From Atlantibacter subterraneus (lineage in GTDB: Bacteria > Pseudomonadota > Gammaproteobacteria > Enterobacterales > Enterobacteriaceae), in the NCBI RefSeq assembly GCF_007570865.1, contig NZ_VLPS01000008.1, forward strand, positions 1 to 64,000: a stretch of 64,000 nucleotides of DNA, given 5' to 3'. This document shows positions 47,793 to 60,280 of this stretch, one piece after another. A program made the translations under genes and the position numbers. Under the pieces are notes generated by a model. It searched no databases and was not told the origin of the DNA. It saw only the letters and a list, made by a program, of their open reading frames with translations. Numbering within the stretch: the stretch's first letter is position 1; each line of letters opens with the position of its first letter.

Positions 47793-48353
47793 TTAGAGTC
47801 GGCCCTGCGCTCGCAGCCACTCCCGCACCAGGAACAGCGCGCTAACGTTACGCGCTTCGTTGAAATCCGGATCGTCCAGCAGCGCCATCATATCCTTCAA
47901 CGGCCAGTGTACTTTTGGCAGCGGCTCCGGCTCATCACCTTGCAGGGATTCCGGGTAAAGATTTTCCGCCACCACGATATTCATTTTGCTGGAGAAGTAG
48001 GACGGTGCCATGGTCAGCTTTTTGAGGAACGTTAGCTGGTGCGCGCCAAAGCCCACCTCTTCTTTCAATTCGCGGTTCGCGGCTTCAAACACCGTTTCGC
48101 CCGGATCGATCAGCCCTTTCGAAAAGCCCAGTTCGTAGGATTCAGTCCCCACCGCATATTCCCGGATCAGCACCAGACTCTCGTCAATGATCGGCACGAT
48201 CATCACCGCCTCGCGGGTCGAGGGGCGCATACGTTCGTAAACCCGACGCACGCCGTTGCTGAACTCCAGATCCACCGTTTCGACGTTAAAGAGGCGCGAA
48301 CGGGCGACGGTTTCAACACGCAAAATAGTAGGCTTTTGTAATGGTTTACTCAT
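47793..48353 (-). CDS. nudE: ADP compounds hydrolase NudE
   Basis: Nudix hydrolase acting on Ap3A, ADP-ribose and NADH in the E. coli enzyme, 186 residues. The Nudix box lies in KGLIDPGETVFEAANRELKE and the following EVGFG (about 95-120). ATG 48351-48353 gives the family start MSKPLQKPTIL. Confidence 0.96.
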   Translation of the reverse strand: MSKPLQKPTILRVETVARSRLFNVETVDLEFSNGVRRVYERMRPSTREAVMIVPIIDESLVLIREYAVGTESYELGFSKGLIDPGETVFEAANRELKEEVGFGAHQLTFLKKLTMAPSYFSSKMNIVVAENLYPESLQGDEPEPLPKVHWPLKDMMALLDDPDFNEARNVSALFLVREWLRAQGRL

Positions 48354-48672
48354 CGTAAGGAGAATGAAATAAGGAGAATGACAATATTGTGCGATATCCC
48401 ACACAGTTTGACCAATGTTAATTGTTTGTTATTTACACTTTTGGCATTTTCCTAGAGGCTCAGCCCGATGAGCGATGTCGCCGGGTTTGAAATCCTGCTA
48501 AGAATTTGCTGATAATTCAGCGGTTCTATTGCTGTTATTCTGAATCGTCGCGACAAGGCCAGCAAAACAACCGGTTTGCGCTACAGTCGTCGATAAATAC
48601 TCACTGACAATAATTTTTGTTACAGTTCACCTTCGCGCGTGGAATGAAGACTTTTTTGGTTATGGGGAACGC
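48354..48672. other. nudE-igaA divergent gap
   Basis: 319 bases between divergent genes, AT-rich near nudE. It must hold both promoters. I see no gene, no RNA gene and no clear operator. Confidence 0.4.
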
Positions 48673-50811
48673 ATGGGCACCTTATTGACGGTAGTAGTGA
48701 CGGTGCTGGTTATAGGGATAGCAGTCGGTTTGATTTTCAGGCATCGCCTGGGGCAACGCCGTGCGCTGCCGTTGCTGCAAGCCTTTGCTGGCGCGGCCAC
48801 CCGCAAGCTGACGCCGGAAGAGCGCAGCGCCGTTGAAAGCTATCTGGAGTCGCTGTCCCGTACGGAGAGTGCGCCCGCCCCAACCGGCTCCAGCAAGTCG
48901 CCCGGCACGCTAACGCTGACGCCGCAGAGCAATACCGTATACGCCGTAACGCGGGCGATCACCCGCTATGGCTTATCTACCGACGATCCCAATAAATGGC
49001 GTTACTACCTCGATTCGGTAGAAGTGCATTTACCGCCGTTCTGGGAGCAGTACATTACCGATGATAATAACGTCGAGTTTATCCGCACCGAAACGCGCCC
49101 GCTGGTGATATCGCTGAATGGCCATACGCTGCTCAATTCTCATCAGGATACCGGCAGTTACGCTCTGGAACGCGTGACCGGTACTCAGGCATCCATTCGC
49201 GGTGAAGAAAGCGAGCAAATCGAGTTACTGAACGTTCGTCAGGAAACCCGTGAAGAGTATGCCCTGAGCCGCCCGGACGGTTTACGTGAGGCTCTGCTGA
49301 TTGGCCTCTCCTTCTTTTTCTTTTTCAGCTGCCTGGTAGCCCCCGAAGTGTTAATTCCCTGGCTCGCCGGGAGCGGTGTTCTGCTTCTGGCCGCTGGCTT
49401 GTGGGGAATATTTGCACCGCCTGCCAAAAACACGCTACGCGAAATTCACTGCCTGCGCGGTACGCCAAAACGCTGGGGTTTATTCGGCGAATCCGATCAG
49501 GAGCAGATCAACACTATTTCGCTGGGCATCGTCGATTTAGTGTACCCGCCGCACTGGCAGCCGTTCACCCATTACGATTTAGGCCAGAAAACGGGTATCG
49601 ATATTTATCTCGATCGCCGCGTCGTCCGTCAGGGGCGCTTTTTATCGCTCCATGAAGAGGTAAAAAACTTCCCGCTGCAACACTGGTTGCGCAGCCTGGT
49701 GTTGAGCGGCGCGGCGTTTCTGGTGCTGATGATGCTGCTGTTCTGGGTGCCGCTGGATATGCCGATTAAACTTACCGTTTCCTGGTTGAAAGGCGCGCAA
49801 ACGGTAGAGGCCACCAGCGTAGAGCAGCTGCAAAAATCGGGGTTAAAAGTGGGTGACACCCTGAAAGTCACCGGTACCGGTATGTGCAATATTCACGTTC
49901 CCGGCACCTACTCGCCACGCCAGAATTATCCGTTTATGCCGTTCGATTGTTCACAGATTATCTGGAACGCCGCACGACCGCTGCCGCTGCCTGAATCAGA
50001 GATCGTCAACAACGCCACGGCGCTGACCGAGGCGGTTAACCGCCAGCTTCATCCCCAGGAAAATGATTCCAAAGTCAATCCGCAGTTACGTTCCGCCATC
50101 CAGAAATCCGGCATGGTACTGCTGGATGATTTCGCGGAAATCGTGCTGAAAACGCAGGCGCTGTGTACCGCAGACGATGAGTGCATCCGGCTGAAAAACG
50201 CGTTGATCAACCTCGGCAACACCAAGGACTGGGAAGCGCTGGTTAAGCGCGCCAGCAGCGGAAAACTCGATGGAGTGAACGTGCTGTTGCGCCCGGTGAG
50301 CGCCGAATCGCTGGATAACCTGGTGACCACCTCTACCGCGCCATTTTTTATTCGTGAAACTAACCGCGCGGCCCAGTCGCTGAACAGCCCGGCTCCCGGC
50401 GGCTTTATGATTATCAGCGAAGAAGGCGGCGATTTAGTCGATCAACCGCTGCCGCCGATGTCGCTCTACGATTACCCTGCCCAGCAACAGTGGAGCGAAT
50501 TCCAGCGGCTGGCGGAAATGCTGATGCAGACGCCGTTCCACGCCGAAGGGGTGATTACCAGTATCCGCACCGACGCCAACGGCACCGAGCATGTTTCTCT
50601 GCACCGTATCCCGGACAGCGCCGGCTTATGGCGCTATGTCAGCACCACCCTGCTGCTGTTCGCGATGATTGTTTGTACCCTGTATAACGGCGTGCAGGCG
50701 ATCCGCCGCTGGCAGCGCCAGCGCTCGCGGCTGGCGGATATTCAGCAGTATTACGCCAGCTGCTACAACCAGGAACTGGTTCCCACCACCGAGGTGCAGC
50801 ATCTCCCCTGA
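48673..50811 (+). CDS. igaA: IgaA (YrfF), inner-membrane repressor of the Rcs system
   Basis: Essential inner-membrane protein that restrains Rcs phosphorelay signalling through RcsD, 712 residues. Membrane segments are at about 3-22, 205-245 and 340-362, with a large periplasmic domain (about 363-650) and a last span near 660-680 (VSTTLLLFAMIVCTL). The four cysteines of the periplasmic domain region (for example MCNIHV, FDCSQI, ALCTADDECIR) are in place. Confidence 0.93.
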   Translation: MGTLLTVVVTVLVIGIAVGLIFRHRLGQRRALPLLQAFAGAATRKLTPEERSAVESYLESLSRTESAPAPTGSSKSPGTLTLTPQSNTVYAVTRAITRYGLSTDDPNKWRYYLDSVEVHLPPFWEQYITDDNNVEFIRTETRPLVISLNGHTLLNSHQDTGSYALERVTGTQASIRGEESEQIELLNVRQETREEYALSRPDGLREALLIGLSFFFFFSCLVAPEVLIPWLAGSGVLLLAAGLWGIFAPPAKNTLREIHCLRGTPKRWGLFGESDQEQINTISLGIVDLVYPPHWQPFTHYDLGQKTGIDIYLDRRVVRQGRFLSLHEEVKNFPLQHWLRSLVLSGAAFLVLMMLLFWVPLDMPIKLTVSWLKGAQTVEATSVEQLQKSGLKVGDTLKVTGTGMCNIHVPGTYSPRQNYPFMPFDCSQIIWNAARPLPLPESEIVNNATALTEAVNRQLHPQENDSKVNPQLRSAIQKSGMVLLDDFAEIVLKTQALCTADDECIRLKNALINLGNTKDWEALVKRASSGKLDGVNVLLRPVSAESLDNLVTTSTAPFFIRETNRAAQSLNSPAPGGFMIISEEGGDLVDQPLPPMSLYDYPAQQQWSEFQRLAEMLMQTPFHAEGVITSIRTDANGTEHVSLHRIPDSAGLWRYVSTTLLLFAMIVCTLYNGVQAIRRWQRQRSRLADIQQYYASCYNQELVPTTEVQHLP

Positions 50812-50873
50812 GTAAAACGTGGCGACGGGTTTATGCTACCCTGTCGTCACTTTTTTACAGGATGAGATGACCC

Positions 50874-51587
50874 ATGCATGTAGATATCGCCTGGCCTGAT
50901 GTCGATACCGTGTTACTGGACATGGACGGCACTCTGCTGGATTTAGCGTTCGATAACCATTTCTGGCAGCAGCTGGTGCCAGAAACCTTAAGCGAGCTGC
51001 GCGGCATCACGCTGGACGAGGCGCATCAGTATATTCGCCAGGAATATCACGCGGTCCAGCATACGCTAAACTGGTACTGTCTGGATTACTGGAGCGAGCG
51101 GCTTGGCCTCGATATCTGTGCGATGACCACACAGCAAGGCCCACGCGCGATACTGCGCGACGATACGGTGCCTTTTCTGGATGCGCTCAAAGCCTGCGGC
51201 AAGCGCCGAATACTGCTGACCAACGCCCATCCTCATAATCTGGCGGTGAAGCTGGAATACACAGGCCTGGCTTCGCACCTTGATTTATTACTTTCCACCC
51301 ACACATTTGGATATCCGAAAGAGGATCAGCGTTTGTGGGAAGCCGTCAGGGCCCATACCGGGCTGGATCCGGCGCGAACGCTGTTTATTGACGACAGCGA
51401 ACCGATTCTGGATGCGGCGGCGCAGTTTGGCATTCGCTACTGCCTCGGCGTCACCAATCCGGACTCCGGCGTGGCGGAGAAAGCGTATCAGCGCCACGCC
51501 GCGCTCAATGACTACCGTCGGTTAATCCCCGCGTTGCACCCTCACTGCAAAACAGGTGACGACCATGAAAGAGAAAGCGCCGTCTGA
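50874..51587 (+). CDS. yrfG: HAD-family phosphatase YrfG
   Basis: HAD hydrolase of 237 residues (GMP/IMP nucleotidase activity is known for the E. coli protein). Nucleophile Asp16 is in LLDMDGTLLD; motif II is LLTNAHPH and motif IV is FIDDSEPILDAA. It is about 15 residues longer than E. coli YrfG at the C-terminus (HPHCKTGDDHERESAV) and therefore overlaps the hslR start by 23 bases. Confidence 0.94.
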   Translation: MHVDIAWPDVDTVLLDMDGTLLDLAFDNHFWQQLVPETLSELRGITLDEAHQYIRQEYHAVQHTLNWYCLDYWSERLGLDICAMTTQQGPRAILRDDTVPFLDALKACGKRRILLTNAHPHNLAVKLEYTGLASHLDLLLSTHTFGYPKEDQRLWEAVRAHTGLDPARTLFIDDSEPILDAAAQFGIRYCLGVTNPDSGVAEKAYQRHAALNDYRRLIPALHPHCKTGDDHERESAV

Positions 51588-51966
51588 GGTACGCCTGGAC
51601 AAATGGTTATGGGCGGCCCGTTTTTATAAAACCCGCGCGCTGGCGCGTGAAATGATTGAAGGCGGAAAGGTGCATTACAACGGACAACGCACCCGCCCCA
51701 GCAAAAATGTGGAACTGAACGCGGAGATTATTCTGCGTCAGGGCAACGATCAGCGCACCGTTATCGTGAAAACGATCACCGATCAGCGTCGCCCGGCGAG
51801 CGAAGCCGTGCTGCTTTACGAAGAGACGGCGCAAAGCGTGGAGAACCGCGAAAAGCTGGCCCTTGCCCGCAAAATGAATGCGCTCACGATGCCGCATCCG
51901 GAACGCCGCCCGGATAAGAAAGAGCGTCGTGATTTGATAAAATTTAAATACGGTGACGACGAATAA
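51565..51966 (+). CDS. hslR: Heat-shock protein 15, ribosome-recycling S4-domain protein
   Basis: Binds stalled 50S subunits carrying peptidyl-tRNA, 133 residues. The S4 RNA-binding domain (VRLDKWLWAARFYKTRALAR, about 9-65) is followed by a basic tail (RRPDKKERRDLIKF). ATG 51565 has AGGTGA upstream; the in-frame ATG at 51556 is less likely. It is upstream of hslO. Confidence 0.95.
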   Translation: MKEKAPSEVRLDKWLWAARFYKTRALAREMIEGGKVHYNGQRTRPSKNVELNAEIILRQGNDQRTVIVKTITDQRRPASEAVLLYEETAQSVENREKLALARKMNALTMPHPERRPDKKERRDLIKFKYGDDE

Positions 51967-51990
51967 CCGTCGCCCGCAAGAGAGAACATT

Positions 51991-52869
51991 ATGGCTCAAC
52001 ACGACCAATTACATCGCTATCTATTTGAAAACTATGCCGTCCGCGGCGAGCTGGTTACCGTTTCAGAAACCTGGAAGCAGATTCTGGAAAATCACGATTA
52101 TCCTCAACCGGTAAAAAACGTGCTGGGCGAGCTGCTGGTAGCGACCAGCCTGCTTACCGCCACGCTGAAGTTTGCGGGCGACATCACCGTACAGCTGCAG
52201 GGTGATGGCCCCATGACTCTGGCCGTTATCAACGGCAATAACGAGCAGCAAATGCGCGGCGTCGCACGCGTTCAGGGCGACGTACCGGCAGATGCCTCTC
52301 TGAAAACGCTGGTCGGCAACGGCTATCTGGTGATCACCATTACCCCTGCCGAAGGCGAGCGCTATCAGGGCGTGGTCGGTCTGGAAGGCGATACCCTGGC
52401 AGAATGCCTGGAAGATTATTTCCTGCGCTCCGAACAGCTGCCGACGCGTCTGTTTATTCGCACCGGCGATGTAGACGGCCAGCCTGCGGCGGGCGGTATG
52501 CTGCTCCAGGTTCTGCCTGCGCAGAATGCTCAGGCGGACGATTTCAATCACCTGGCGACGCTGACCGAAACCATCAAGGCGGAAGAGCTGTTTACCTTAC
52601 CTGCCAACGACGTGCTGTGGCGTCTGTATCACGAAGAAGAAGTGACGCTTTACGATCCGCAGGATGTGGAATTTAAATGCACCTGCTCCCGCGAGCGCTG
52701 TGCGGGCGCGCTGAAAACCCTGCCGGATGAAGAGATTGAAACCATCCTGGCGGAAGATGGCGAGATTGATATGCACTGCGATTACTGCGGTACACACTAT
52801 CTGTTCGATGCTATGGACATTGCCGCGATCCGCAATAACGCCTCACCGGCGGATCCGCAGATCCATTAA
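51991..52869 (+). CDS. hslO: Hsp33, redox-regulated holdase chaperone
   Basis: Chaperone switched on by oxidation and unfolding, 292 residues. The C-terminal zinc-binding redox switch has Cys230, Cys232 (KCTCS) and Cys263, Cys266 (HCDYCG), all present. It is followed by its own terminator. The K-12 neighbour yhgE is absent between hslO and pckA. Confidence 0.97.
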   Translation: MAQHDQLHRYLFENYAVRGELVTVSETWKQILENHDYPQPVKNVLGELLVATSLLTATLKFAGDITVQLQGDGPMTLAVINGNNEQQMRGVARVQGDVPADASLKTLVGNGYLVITITPAEGERYQGVVGLEGDTLAECLEDYFLRSEQLPTRLFIRTGDVDGQPAAGGMLLQVLPAQNAQADDFNHLATLTETIKAEELFTLPANDVLWRLYHEEEVTLYDPQDVEFKCTCSRERCAGALKTLPDEEIETILAEDGEIDMHCDYCGTHYLFDAMDIAAIRNNASPADPQIH

Positions 52870-52877
52870 AACCACAA

Positions 52878-52903
52878 CGAGCGCCTGCGACGTCAGGCGC
52901 TCG
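52878..52903 (+). terminator. hslO terminator
   Basis: CGAGCGCCTG, 6-base loop, CAGGCGCTCG, then CTATTTTTC, 9 bases after the hslO stop. Confidence 0.8.
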
Positions 52904-53093
52904 CTATTTTTCACTCCCACTGCCCCTGTTTGCAAAATCGATTCGTCCATAAAAACGCGATAATCTTTCATAAAATTTACCTTTAAGAAAGCGCTTACAC
53001 TCACAAAATGTCATATTAACGCTTCCATTCATTAACATAATCAGAACATTTTCCTCTTTCCGTTATACACTCCTCCGCTACTCTATCCCGCGT

Positions 53094-53109
53094 CGTGAGC
53101 TGAATCACA
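53094..53109 (+). promoter_or_regulatory. CRP site of pckA
   Basis: CGTGA-GCTGAA-TCACA matches 9 of 10 CRP core bases, 117 bases before the pckA ATG. It fits the known catabolite control of pckA. The 356-base hslO-pckA gap otherwise holds only the hslO terminator and an AT-rich promoter region. Confidence 0.75.
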
Positions 53110-53225
53110 GTATTTTCCGCTGTCTTAAAAGCGTCGATACGTAAATCTATGAAGCACGTCCCGGTTAACATGTTACAAACAACCCTACAATTTCAGGCAG
53201 TACAAATTGGCTAAGGAGAAGTGAT

Positions 53226-54845
53226 ATGCGCGTTAAAGGTTTAACCCCGCAAGAACTCAAGGCTTATGGTATCAACGACGCCCAGGACGTGGTCTACAAC
53301 CCTGATTACGATACGCTTTATCGCGAAGAGCTTAACCCAGAACTGGAAGGCTACGAGCGCGGCGTATTAACCAATTTAGGGGCCGTTGCAGTCGATACAG
53401 GCATCTTTACCGGCCGTTCGCCGAAAGATAAATATATCGTCCGCGACGACACAACACGGGACACGATGTGGTGGGCGGATAATGGCAAAGGAAAAAATGA
53501 CAACAAGCCGCTGTCGCCTGAAACCTGGCAACACCTCAAGGGGTTAGTCACCCGCCAGCTCTCCGGTAAACGCTTGTTTATCATTGATGCGTTCTGCGGT
53601 GCCAATGCCGATACCCGGCTTTCGGTGCGTTTTATCACCGAGGTGGCCTGGCAGGCGCACTTCGTCAAAAACATGTTTATTCGCCCCACTGACGAAGAGC
53701 TGGAAGGCTTCGAACCCGATTTTGTGGTAATGAATGGTGCGAAATGCACCAACCCTGACTGGAAAGCCCAGGGGCTGAATTCCGAGAACTTTGTCGCGTT
53801 CAACCTGACGGAGCGGATGCAGTTAATCGGCGGTACCTGGTACGGCGGCGAAATGAAAAAAGGGATGTTCTCGATCATGAACTACCTGCTGCCGCTGAAG
53901 GGCATTGCGTCGATGCACTGCTCGGCGAACGTCGGGGAAAAAGGCGATGTGGCAGTGTTCTTCGGCCTCTCCGGCACCGGTAAAACCACGCTCTCTACCG
54001 ACCCGAAACGCCGCCTGATTGGCGACGATGAACACGGCTGGGACGACGACGGGGTGTTTAACTTCGAAGGCGGCTGTTATGCCAAAACGATCCGTCTTTC
54101 TGAAGAAGCGGAGCCGGATATCTATCATGCCATCCGTCGTGACGCGCTGTTAGAGAACGTCACCGTTGGCGAAGATGGCGTGATTGATTTCGATGACGCC
54201 TCGAAAACCGAAAATACCCGGGTGTCGTACCCGATTTACCACATCGAAAACATCGTTAAGCCGGTTTCCAAAGCGGGCCACGCCACCAAGGTGATTTTCC
54301 TCACCGCGGACGCGTTTGGCGTGTTGCCGCCAGTATCGCGCCTGACCGCTAACCAGACTCAGTACCATTTCCTGTCCGGCTTTACCGCCAAACTGGCCGG
54401 TACCGAGCGCGGCGTGACTGAACCGACGCCAACATTCTCTGCCTGCTTTGGCGCTGCGTTCCTGTCGCTGCATCCGACGCAGTACGCCGAAGTGCTGGTA
54501 AAACGCATGCAGGCCGCGGGCGCGCAGGCGTATCTGGTTAACACCGGCTGGAACGGCACCGGCAAGCGCATCTCGATTAAAGATACCCGCGCGATTATCG
54601 ACGCTATCCTTGATGGTTCGCTCGACGACGCCGAAACCTTTAATCTGCCGATGTTTAACCTGGCGATCCCCACCACGCTGCCGGGCGTCGATACCCATAT
54701 TCTCGATCCGCGTAATACCTACGCCTCACCGGAGCAGTGGCAGGAAAAAGCCACTCAACTGGCGAAGCTGTTTATCACTAACTTCGAGAAGTATACCGAC
54801 ACGCCTGCTGGCGCAGCGCTGGTTAGCGCAGGGCCGAAGCTGTAA
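53226..54845 (+). CDS. pckA: Phosphoenolpyruvate carboxykinase (ATP)
   Basis: Gluconeogenic enzyme converting oxaloacetate plus ATP to phosphoenolpyruvate, 539 residues. The P-loop [13 protein letters not shown] is near residue 247, the metal-binding region [22 protein letters not shown] follows in two parts, and the N-terminal substrate motif is TGRSPKDKY. It is a single gene with a CRP site and a strong terminator. Confidence 0.98.
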   Translation: MRVKGLTPQELKAYGINDAQDVVYNPDYDTLYREELNPELEGYERGVLTNLGAVAVDTGIFTGRSPKDKYIVRDDTTRDTMWWADNGKGKNDNKPLSPETWQHLKGLVTRQLSGKRLFIIDAFCGANADTRLSVRFITEVAWQAHFVKNMFIRPTDEELEGFEPDFVVMNGAKCTNPDWKAQGLNSENFVAFNLTERMQLIGGTWYGGEMKKGMFSIMNYLLPLKGIASMHCSANVGEKGDVAVFFGLSGTGKTTLSTDPKRRLIGDDEHGWDDDGVFNFEGGCYAKTIRLSEEAEPDIYHAIRRDALLENVTVGEDGVIDFDDASKTENTRVSYPIYHIENIVKPVSKAGHATKVIFLTADAFGVLPPVSRLTANQTQYHFLSGFTAKLAGTERGVTEPTPTFSACFGAAFLSLHPTQYAEVLVKRMQAAGAQAYLVNTGWNGTGKRISIKDTRAIIDAILDGSLDDAETFNLPMFNLAIPTTLPGVDTHILDPRNTYASPEQWQEKATQLAKLFITNFEKYTDTPAGAALVSAGPKL

Positions 54846-54867
54846 GTTGACGTGACGATAAATAAAA

Positions 54868-54900
54868 AACCACCCTGAATGACTGAGGGTGGTTTTTTTT
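54868..54900. terminator. Bidirectional pckA/envZ terminator
   Basis: AACCACCCT, 9-base loop, AGGGTGGTT, then a long T-run on the plus strand and an A-run before it (T-run for envZ transcripts on the minus strand). Confidence 0.9.
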
Positions 54901-54920
54901 ATGGGCGCAATTTATCCGGT

Positions 54921-56989
<2,069 letters not shown>

Positions 56990-57266
56990 CGATTTAACTC
57001 CCAAAGGTTCGAATACTGTTATCTGCAAAACGGACACGCGTGTTTACACGATGAAGCCATTTTTAACTACATGTATTCTAAAAAAGGCTGCGCCGACCAC
57101 CAGACTTAACTGGTATATATTCTAGTCGAAATTGTTACAAAGCATATTTAACAGCAGGTTATCTGCCTATTTCATCACAATTTCGTCACTTCATGACGTC
57201 ATCACGGCATAGTTTTTATCAACAGGGGCAAGATCTCGCAGCCGTTAGCGGTTTCCTGGCATGAAA

Positions 57267-57280
57267 ATTGGTTGACCAAT
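57267..57280 (+). promoter_or_regulatory. UxuR/ExuR-type operator 1
   Basis: ATTGGTTGACCAAT, a near-perfect palindrome matching the UxuR/ExuR-type consensus AAATTGGTATACCAATTT, 257 bases before the uxuA ATG. Confidence 0.7.
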
Positions 57281-57354
57281 ATCCGCCATCGCGGCGTTAA
57301 AGCGCCTTTTTATTGCTGTAACGCCCTTTTAACATGCCAAATCAAACTGTGACA

Positions 57355-57366
57355 CGGTTAACCAAT
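57355..57366 (+). promoter_or_regulatory. UxuR/ExuR-type operator 2
   Basis: CGGTTAACCAAT, with the perfect core GGTTAACC and one good ATTGGT-type arm. Its centre is 86 bases from operator 1, which is compatible with looping. Confidence 0.55.
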
Positions 57367-57470
57367 TCAGCGCCACGCATTGACTTTTTGCCCTTTTTAG
57401 TCGAAGTTGTATGCCAACAAAGAGAGTTGTTACACCACTACGTTGGCAAAGCGCAATGAACTCGGCGAAG

Positions 57471-57483
57471 TGGTCAACCAATA
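57471..57483 (+). promoter_or_regulatory. UxuR/ExuR-type operator 3
   Basis: TGGTCAACCA followed by ATA, a third copy of the TGGT-N2-ACCA pattern, centred 116 bases from operator 2 and about 60 bases before the uxuA ATG. It is likely near the transcription start. Confidence 0.55.
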
Positions 57484-57536
57484 AATCCCCGGTAAAATGC
57501 CTTAACGGCATCCCGAAGACTGAGCAGAGGTAAAGC

Positions 57537-58721
57537 ATGAAGCAGACATGGCGCTGGTACGGCCCCAACGATCCGGTAACGCTTTCAGACGTCCGACAAG
57601 CCGGCGCGACCGGCGTGGTAACCGCACTTCACCATATTCCTAACGGTGAAGTCTGGACGGTTGAGGAGATCCTCAAGCGTAAAGCCATCGTGGAAGAGGC
57701 CGGGCTGGTGTGGTCGGTGGTGGAAAGTATTCCTATCCACGAAGACATCAAAACCCATAGCGGCCAGTACGATCTGTGGATCAAAAATTACCAGCAGTCG
57801 ATCCGCAATCTGGCTGAATGCGGCATCTATACCGTCTGCTACAACTTTATGCCGGTACTGGACTGGACCCGTACCGACCTGGAATACGTGCTGCCGGACG
57901 GCTCCAAAGCGCTGCGTTTCGATCAGATTGAATTCGCCGCGTTCGAAATTCACCTGCTGAAACGCCCGGGCGCAGAAGCGGATTACACCGCGGAAGAAGT
58001 TGAGCAGGCCAATGCCCGCTTCGCCGCCATGAGCGATGAAGACAAAGCGCGTCTGACGCGCAATATCATCGCCGGTCTGCCGGGTGCCGAAGAAGGTTAC
58101 ACGCTGGAGCAGTTCAGCAAACACCTTGAACGCTACGCGGATATCGATAAAGCCAAACTGCGCGAAAACTTCGCTTACTTCCTCAACGGCATTATCCCGG
58201 TCGCCGAACAGGTGGGCGTGCGTATGGCGGTCCACCCGGACGATCCGCCGCGCCCGATCCTCGGCCTGCCGCGTATTGTTTCCACCATCGAAGATATGCA
58301 GTGGATGGTCGATACCGTCGCCAGCATGGCGAATGGCTTTACCATGTGCACCGGCTCCTACGGCGTCCGCGCCGACAACGACCTGGTGGATATGATCAAA
58401 CAGTTCGGCCCGCGTATTTACTTTACTCACCTGCGTTCAACGATGCGCGAAGATAACCCGAAGACTTTCCACGAAGCGGCGCACCTGGCAGGCGATGTGG
58501 ATATGTACGAAGTGGTGAAAGCCATCGTTGAAGAAGAACATCGTCGTAAAGCTGAAGGCGTGGAAGACCTGATCCCAATGCGTCCGGATCACGGTCATCA
58601 GATGCTGGATGATTTAAAGAAAAAGACCAACCCCGGCTACTCCGCCATTGGCCGCCTGAAAGGCCTGGCTGAAGTCCGTGGCGTGGAACTGGCAATCCAG
58701 CGCGCTTTCTTCAGTAAGTAA
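57537..58721 (+). CDS. uxuA: Mannonate dehydratase
   Basis: Converts D-mannonate to 2-keto-3-deoxygluconate in glucuronate breakdown, 394 residues, the same length as E. coli UxuA and very similar. It contains [38 protein letters not shown] and [12 protein letters not shown]. It is first in uxuA-uxuB-uxuR. In E. coli K-12 this cluster is at a different locus. Confidence 0.97.
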   Translation: MKQTWRWYGPNDPVTLSDVRQAGATGVVTALHHIPNGEVWTVEEILKRKAIVEEAGLVWSVVESIPIHEDIKTHSGQYDLWIKNYQQSIRNLAECGIYTVCYNFMPVLDWTRTDLEYVLPDGSKALRFDQIEFAAFEIHLLKRPGAEADYTAEEVEQANARFAAMSDEDKARLTRNIIAGLPGAEEGYTLEQFSKHLERYADIDKAKLRENFAYFLNGIIPVAEQVGVRMAVHPDDPPRPILGLPRIVSTIEDMQWMVDTVASMANGFTMCTGSYGVRADNDLVDMIKQFGPRIYFTHLRSTMREDNPKTFHEAAHLAGDVDMYEVVKAIVEEEHRRKAEGVEDLIPMRPDHGHQMLDDLKKKTNPGYSAIGRLKGLAEVRGVELAIQRAFFSK

Positions 58722-58728
58722 ATCTTCT

Positions 58729-58754
58729 CAGGGCGCGGCCTTCGTCGCGCCCTG
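58729..58754 (+). other. uxuA-uxuB intercistronic hairpin
   Basis: CAGGGCGCG and CGCGCCCTG around an 8-base loop in the 81-base gap. No T-tract; it may stabilise the upstream mRNA. Confidence 0.45.
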
Positions 58755-58802
58755 CTTCCTTTCAAGTTTGCATTCAGGCAGGCCCACTGCCCGGAGTTTA
58801 AA

Positions 58803-60272
58803 ATGGAACCGACTATTGCTAACAGCACGCTGCCCGTGGCGCGTCCGCTGTGGGATAACGCACGTCTGTCATCCCGTATTGTTCACCTTGGCTGCGGCGC
58901 GTTTCACCGTGCCCACCAGGCGTTATATACCCATCATCTGCTGGAGCAGTCCGACAGCGACTGGGGCATCTGCGAAGTCAACCTGATGCCCGGCAACGAC
59001 CAGACGCTGATCGAAAACCTGAAAAAACAAAATCTGCTGTATACCGTGGCGGAAAAAGGTGCACAGCGCACCGAACTGAAAATTATCGGTTCGATGAAAG
59101 AGGCGCTGCACCCGGCAATTGACGGCTGCGCGGGCATTCTGGCCGCCATGGCGCGTGAGCAAACCGCCATTGTTTCCCTGACCGTAACCGAAAAAGGCTA
59201 CTGCACCGAGGCCGCCAGCGGCGAACTTGACCTTAATAATCCGCTGATCCAGCACGACCTGGCCCATCCTGACCAGCCAAAATCCGCCATTGGCTATATC
59301 GTGGAAGCGCTACGCCTGCGCCGCGAACAGGGGCTGAAGGCGTTTACCGTGATGTCCTGCGATAACGTGCGGGAAAACGGCCACGTGGCGCGCGCCGCCG
59401 TGCTGGGGCTGGCGAAAGCACGCGACGCCGCGCTGGCGGACTGGATTGAAACCCACGTCACCTTCCCGTGCACGATGGTTGACCGCATCGTGCCTGCCGC
59501 GACGGCGGAAACCCTGGACGATATCGCTGGCCAGCTCGGCGTTTACGATCCGTGTGCCATCGCCTGTGAGCCGTTCCGCCAGTGGGTTATTGAAGATAAC
59601 TTTGTTAACGGTCGTCCGGAGTGGGACCGCGTAGGCGCGCAGTTTGTAGCGGACGTGGTGCCGTTTGAAATGATGAAACTGCGGATGCTCAACGGCAGCC
59701 ACTCTTTCCTCGCCTACTTAGGTTATCTGGGCGGTTATGAGACCATCGCCGAGACCATGACCAACCCGGATTATCGCAATGCGGCGCTGGCGCTGATGCT
59801 GCGCGAACAGGCACCGACGCTCGCTATGCCGCAAGGCACCGATCTGGAGGCCTATGCGCACCTGCTGATCGAGCGCTTCAGCAACCCGTCCCTGCGCCAC
59901 CGCACCTGGCAAATCGCCATGGACGGCAGCCAGAAGCTGCCGCAGCGTATGCTGGACCCGATCCGCCGCCATCTGGCAGACGGCCATGACTGGTCGCACC
60001 TTGCGCTGGGCGTGGCGGGCTGGATGCGCTACGTGGCGGGCGTGGATGAACATGGCAATGCCATTGAGGTAGTGGATCCGCTGTTAGCGGACTATCAGGC
60101 AATTGTTGCCAGCGCCAGCGCCGAACAGCGCGTGCAGGCGCTACTCGGCCTGAGCGCGATTTTCGGTCAGGATTTACCGGCAAATCCCGCGTTCGTTTCT
60201 GCCGTCGTGGCAGCGTTACAGCAGTTGAATGCCAGCGGTGCGCGCGCCGCGGTCGCCGCGCTGAACCGGTAA
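58803..60272 (+). CDS. uxuB: Fructuronate reductase (D-mannonate oxidoreductase)
   Basis: NAD-dependent long-chain polyol dehydrogenase that makes D-mannonate from fructuronate, 489 residues. The Rossmann start is RIVHLGCGAFHRAHQALYTHH. The catalytic region is EPFRQWVIEDNFVNGRPEW and KLRMLNGSHSFLAYLG, containing the family Lys/Asn/His residues. It follows uxuA and supplies its substrate. Confidence 0.96.
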   Translation: MEPTIANSTLPVARPLWDNARLSSRIVHLGCGAFHRAHQALYTHHLLEQSDSDWGICEVNLMPGNDQTLIENLKKQNLLYTVAEKGAQRTELKIIGSMKEALHPAIDGCAGILAAMAREQTAIVSLTVTEKGYCTEAASGELDLNNPLIQHDLAHPDQPKSAIGYIVEALRLRREQGLKAFTVMSCDNVRENGHVARAAVLGLAKARDAALADWIETHVTFPCTMVDRIVPAATAETLDDIAGQLGVYDPCAIACEPFRQWVIEDNFVNGRPEWDRVGAQFVADVVPFEMMKLRMLNGSHSFLAYLGYLGGYETIAETMTNPDYRNAALALMLREQAPTLAMPQGTDLEAYAHLLIERFSNPSLRHRTWQIAMDGSQKLPQRMLDPIRRHLADGHDWSHLALGVAGWMRYVAGVDEHGNAIEVVDPLLADYQAIVASASAEQRVQALLGLSAIFGQDLPANPAFVSAVVAALQQLNASGARAAVAALNR

Positions 60273-60280
60273 CCCATCAA

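Larger units (their letters stand above)
56990..57536. promoter_or_regulatory. ompR-uxuA divergent control region
   Basis: 547 bases without a gene. The ompR side is AT-rich and must hold the ompB promoters. ATGACGTCAT (57193-57202) is a 10-base palindrome of unknown role. The uxuA side carries three related palindromes, listed separately. A half-good CRP site, TGTGA-CACGGT-TAACC (57348-57363), overlaps the second palindrome. Confidence 0.5.

Noticed and set aside
57329-57568. Minus-strand frame of 79 codons in the ompR-uxuA gap
   Set aside because: It covers the uxu operators and the uxuA start, has no ribosome site and matches no known family.
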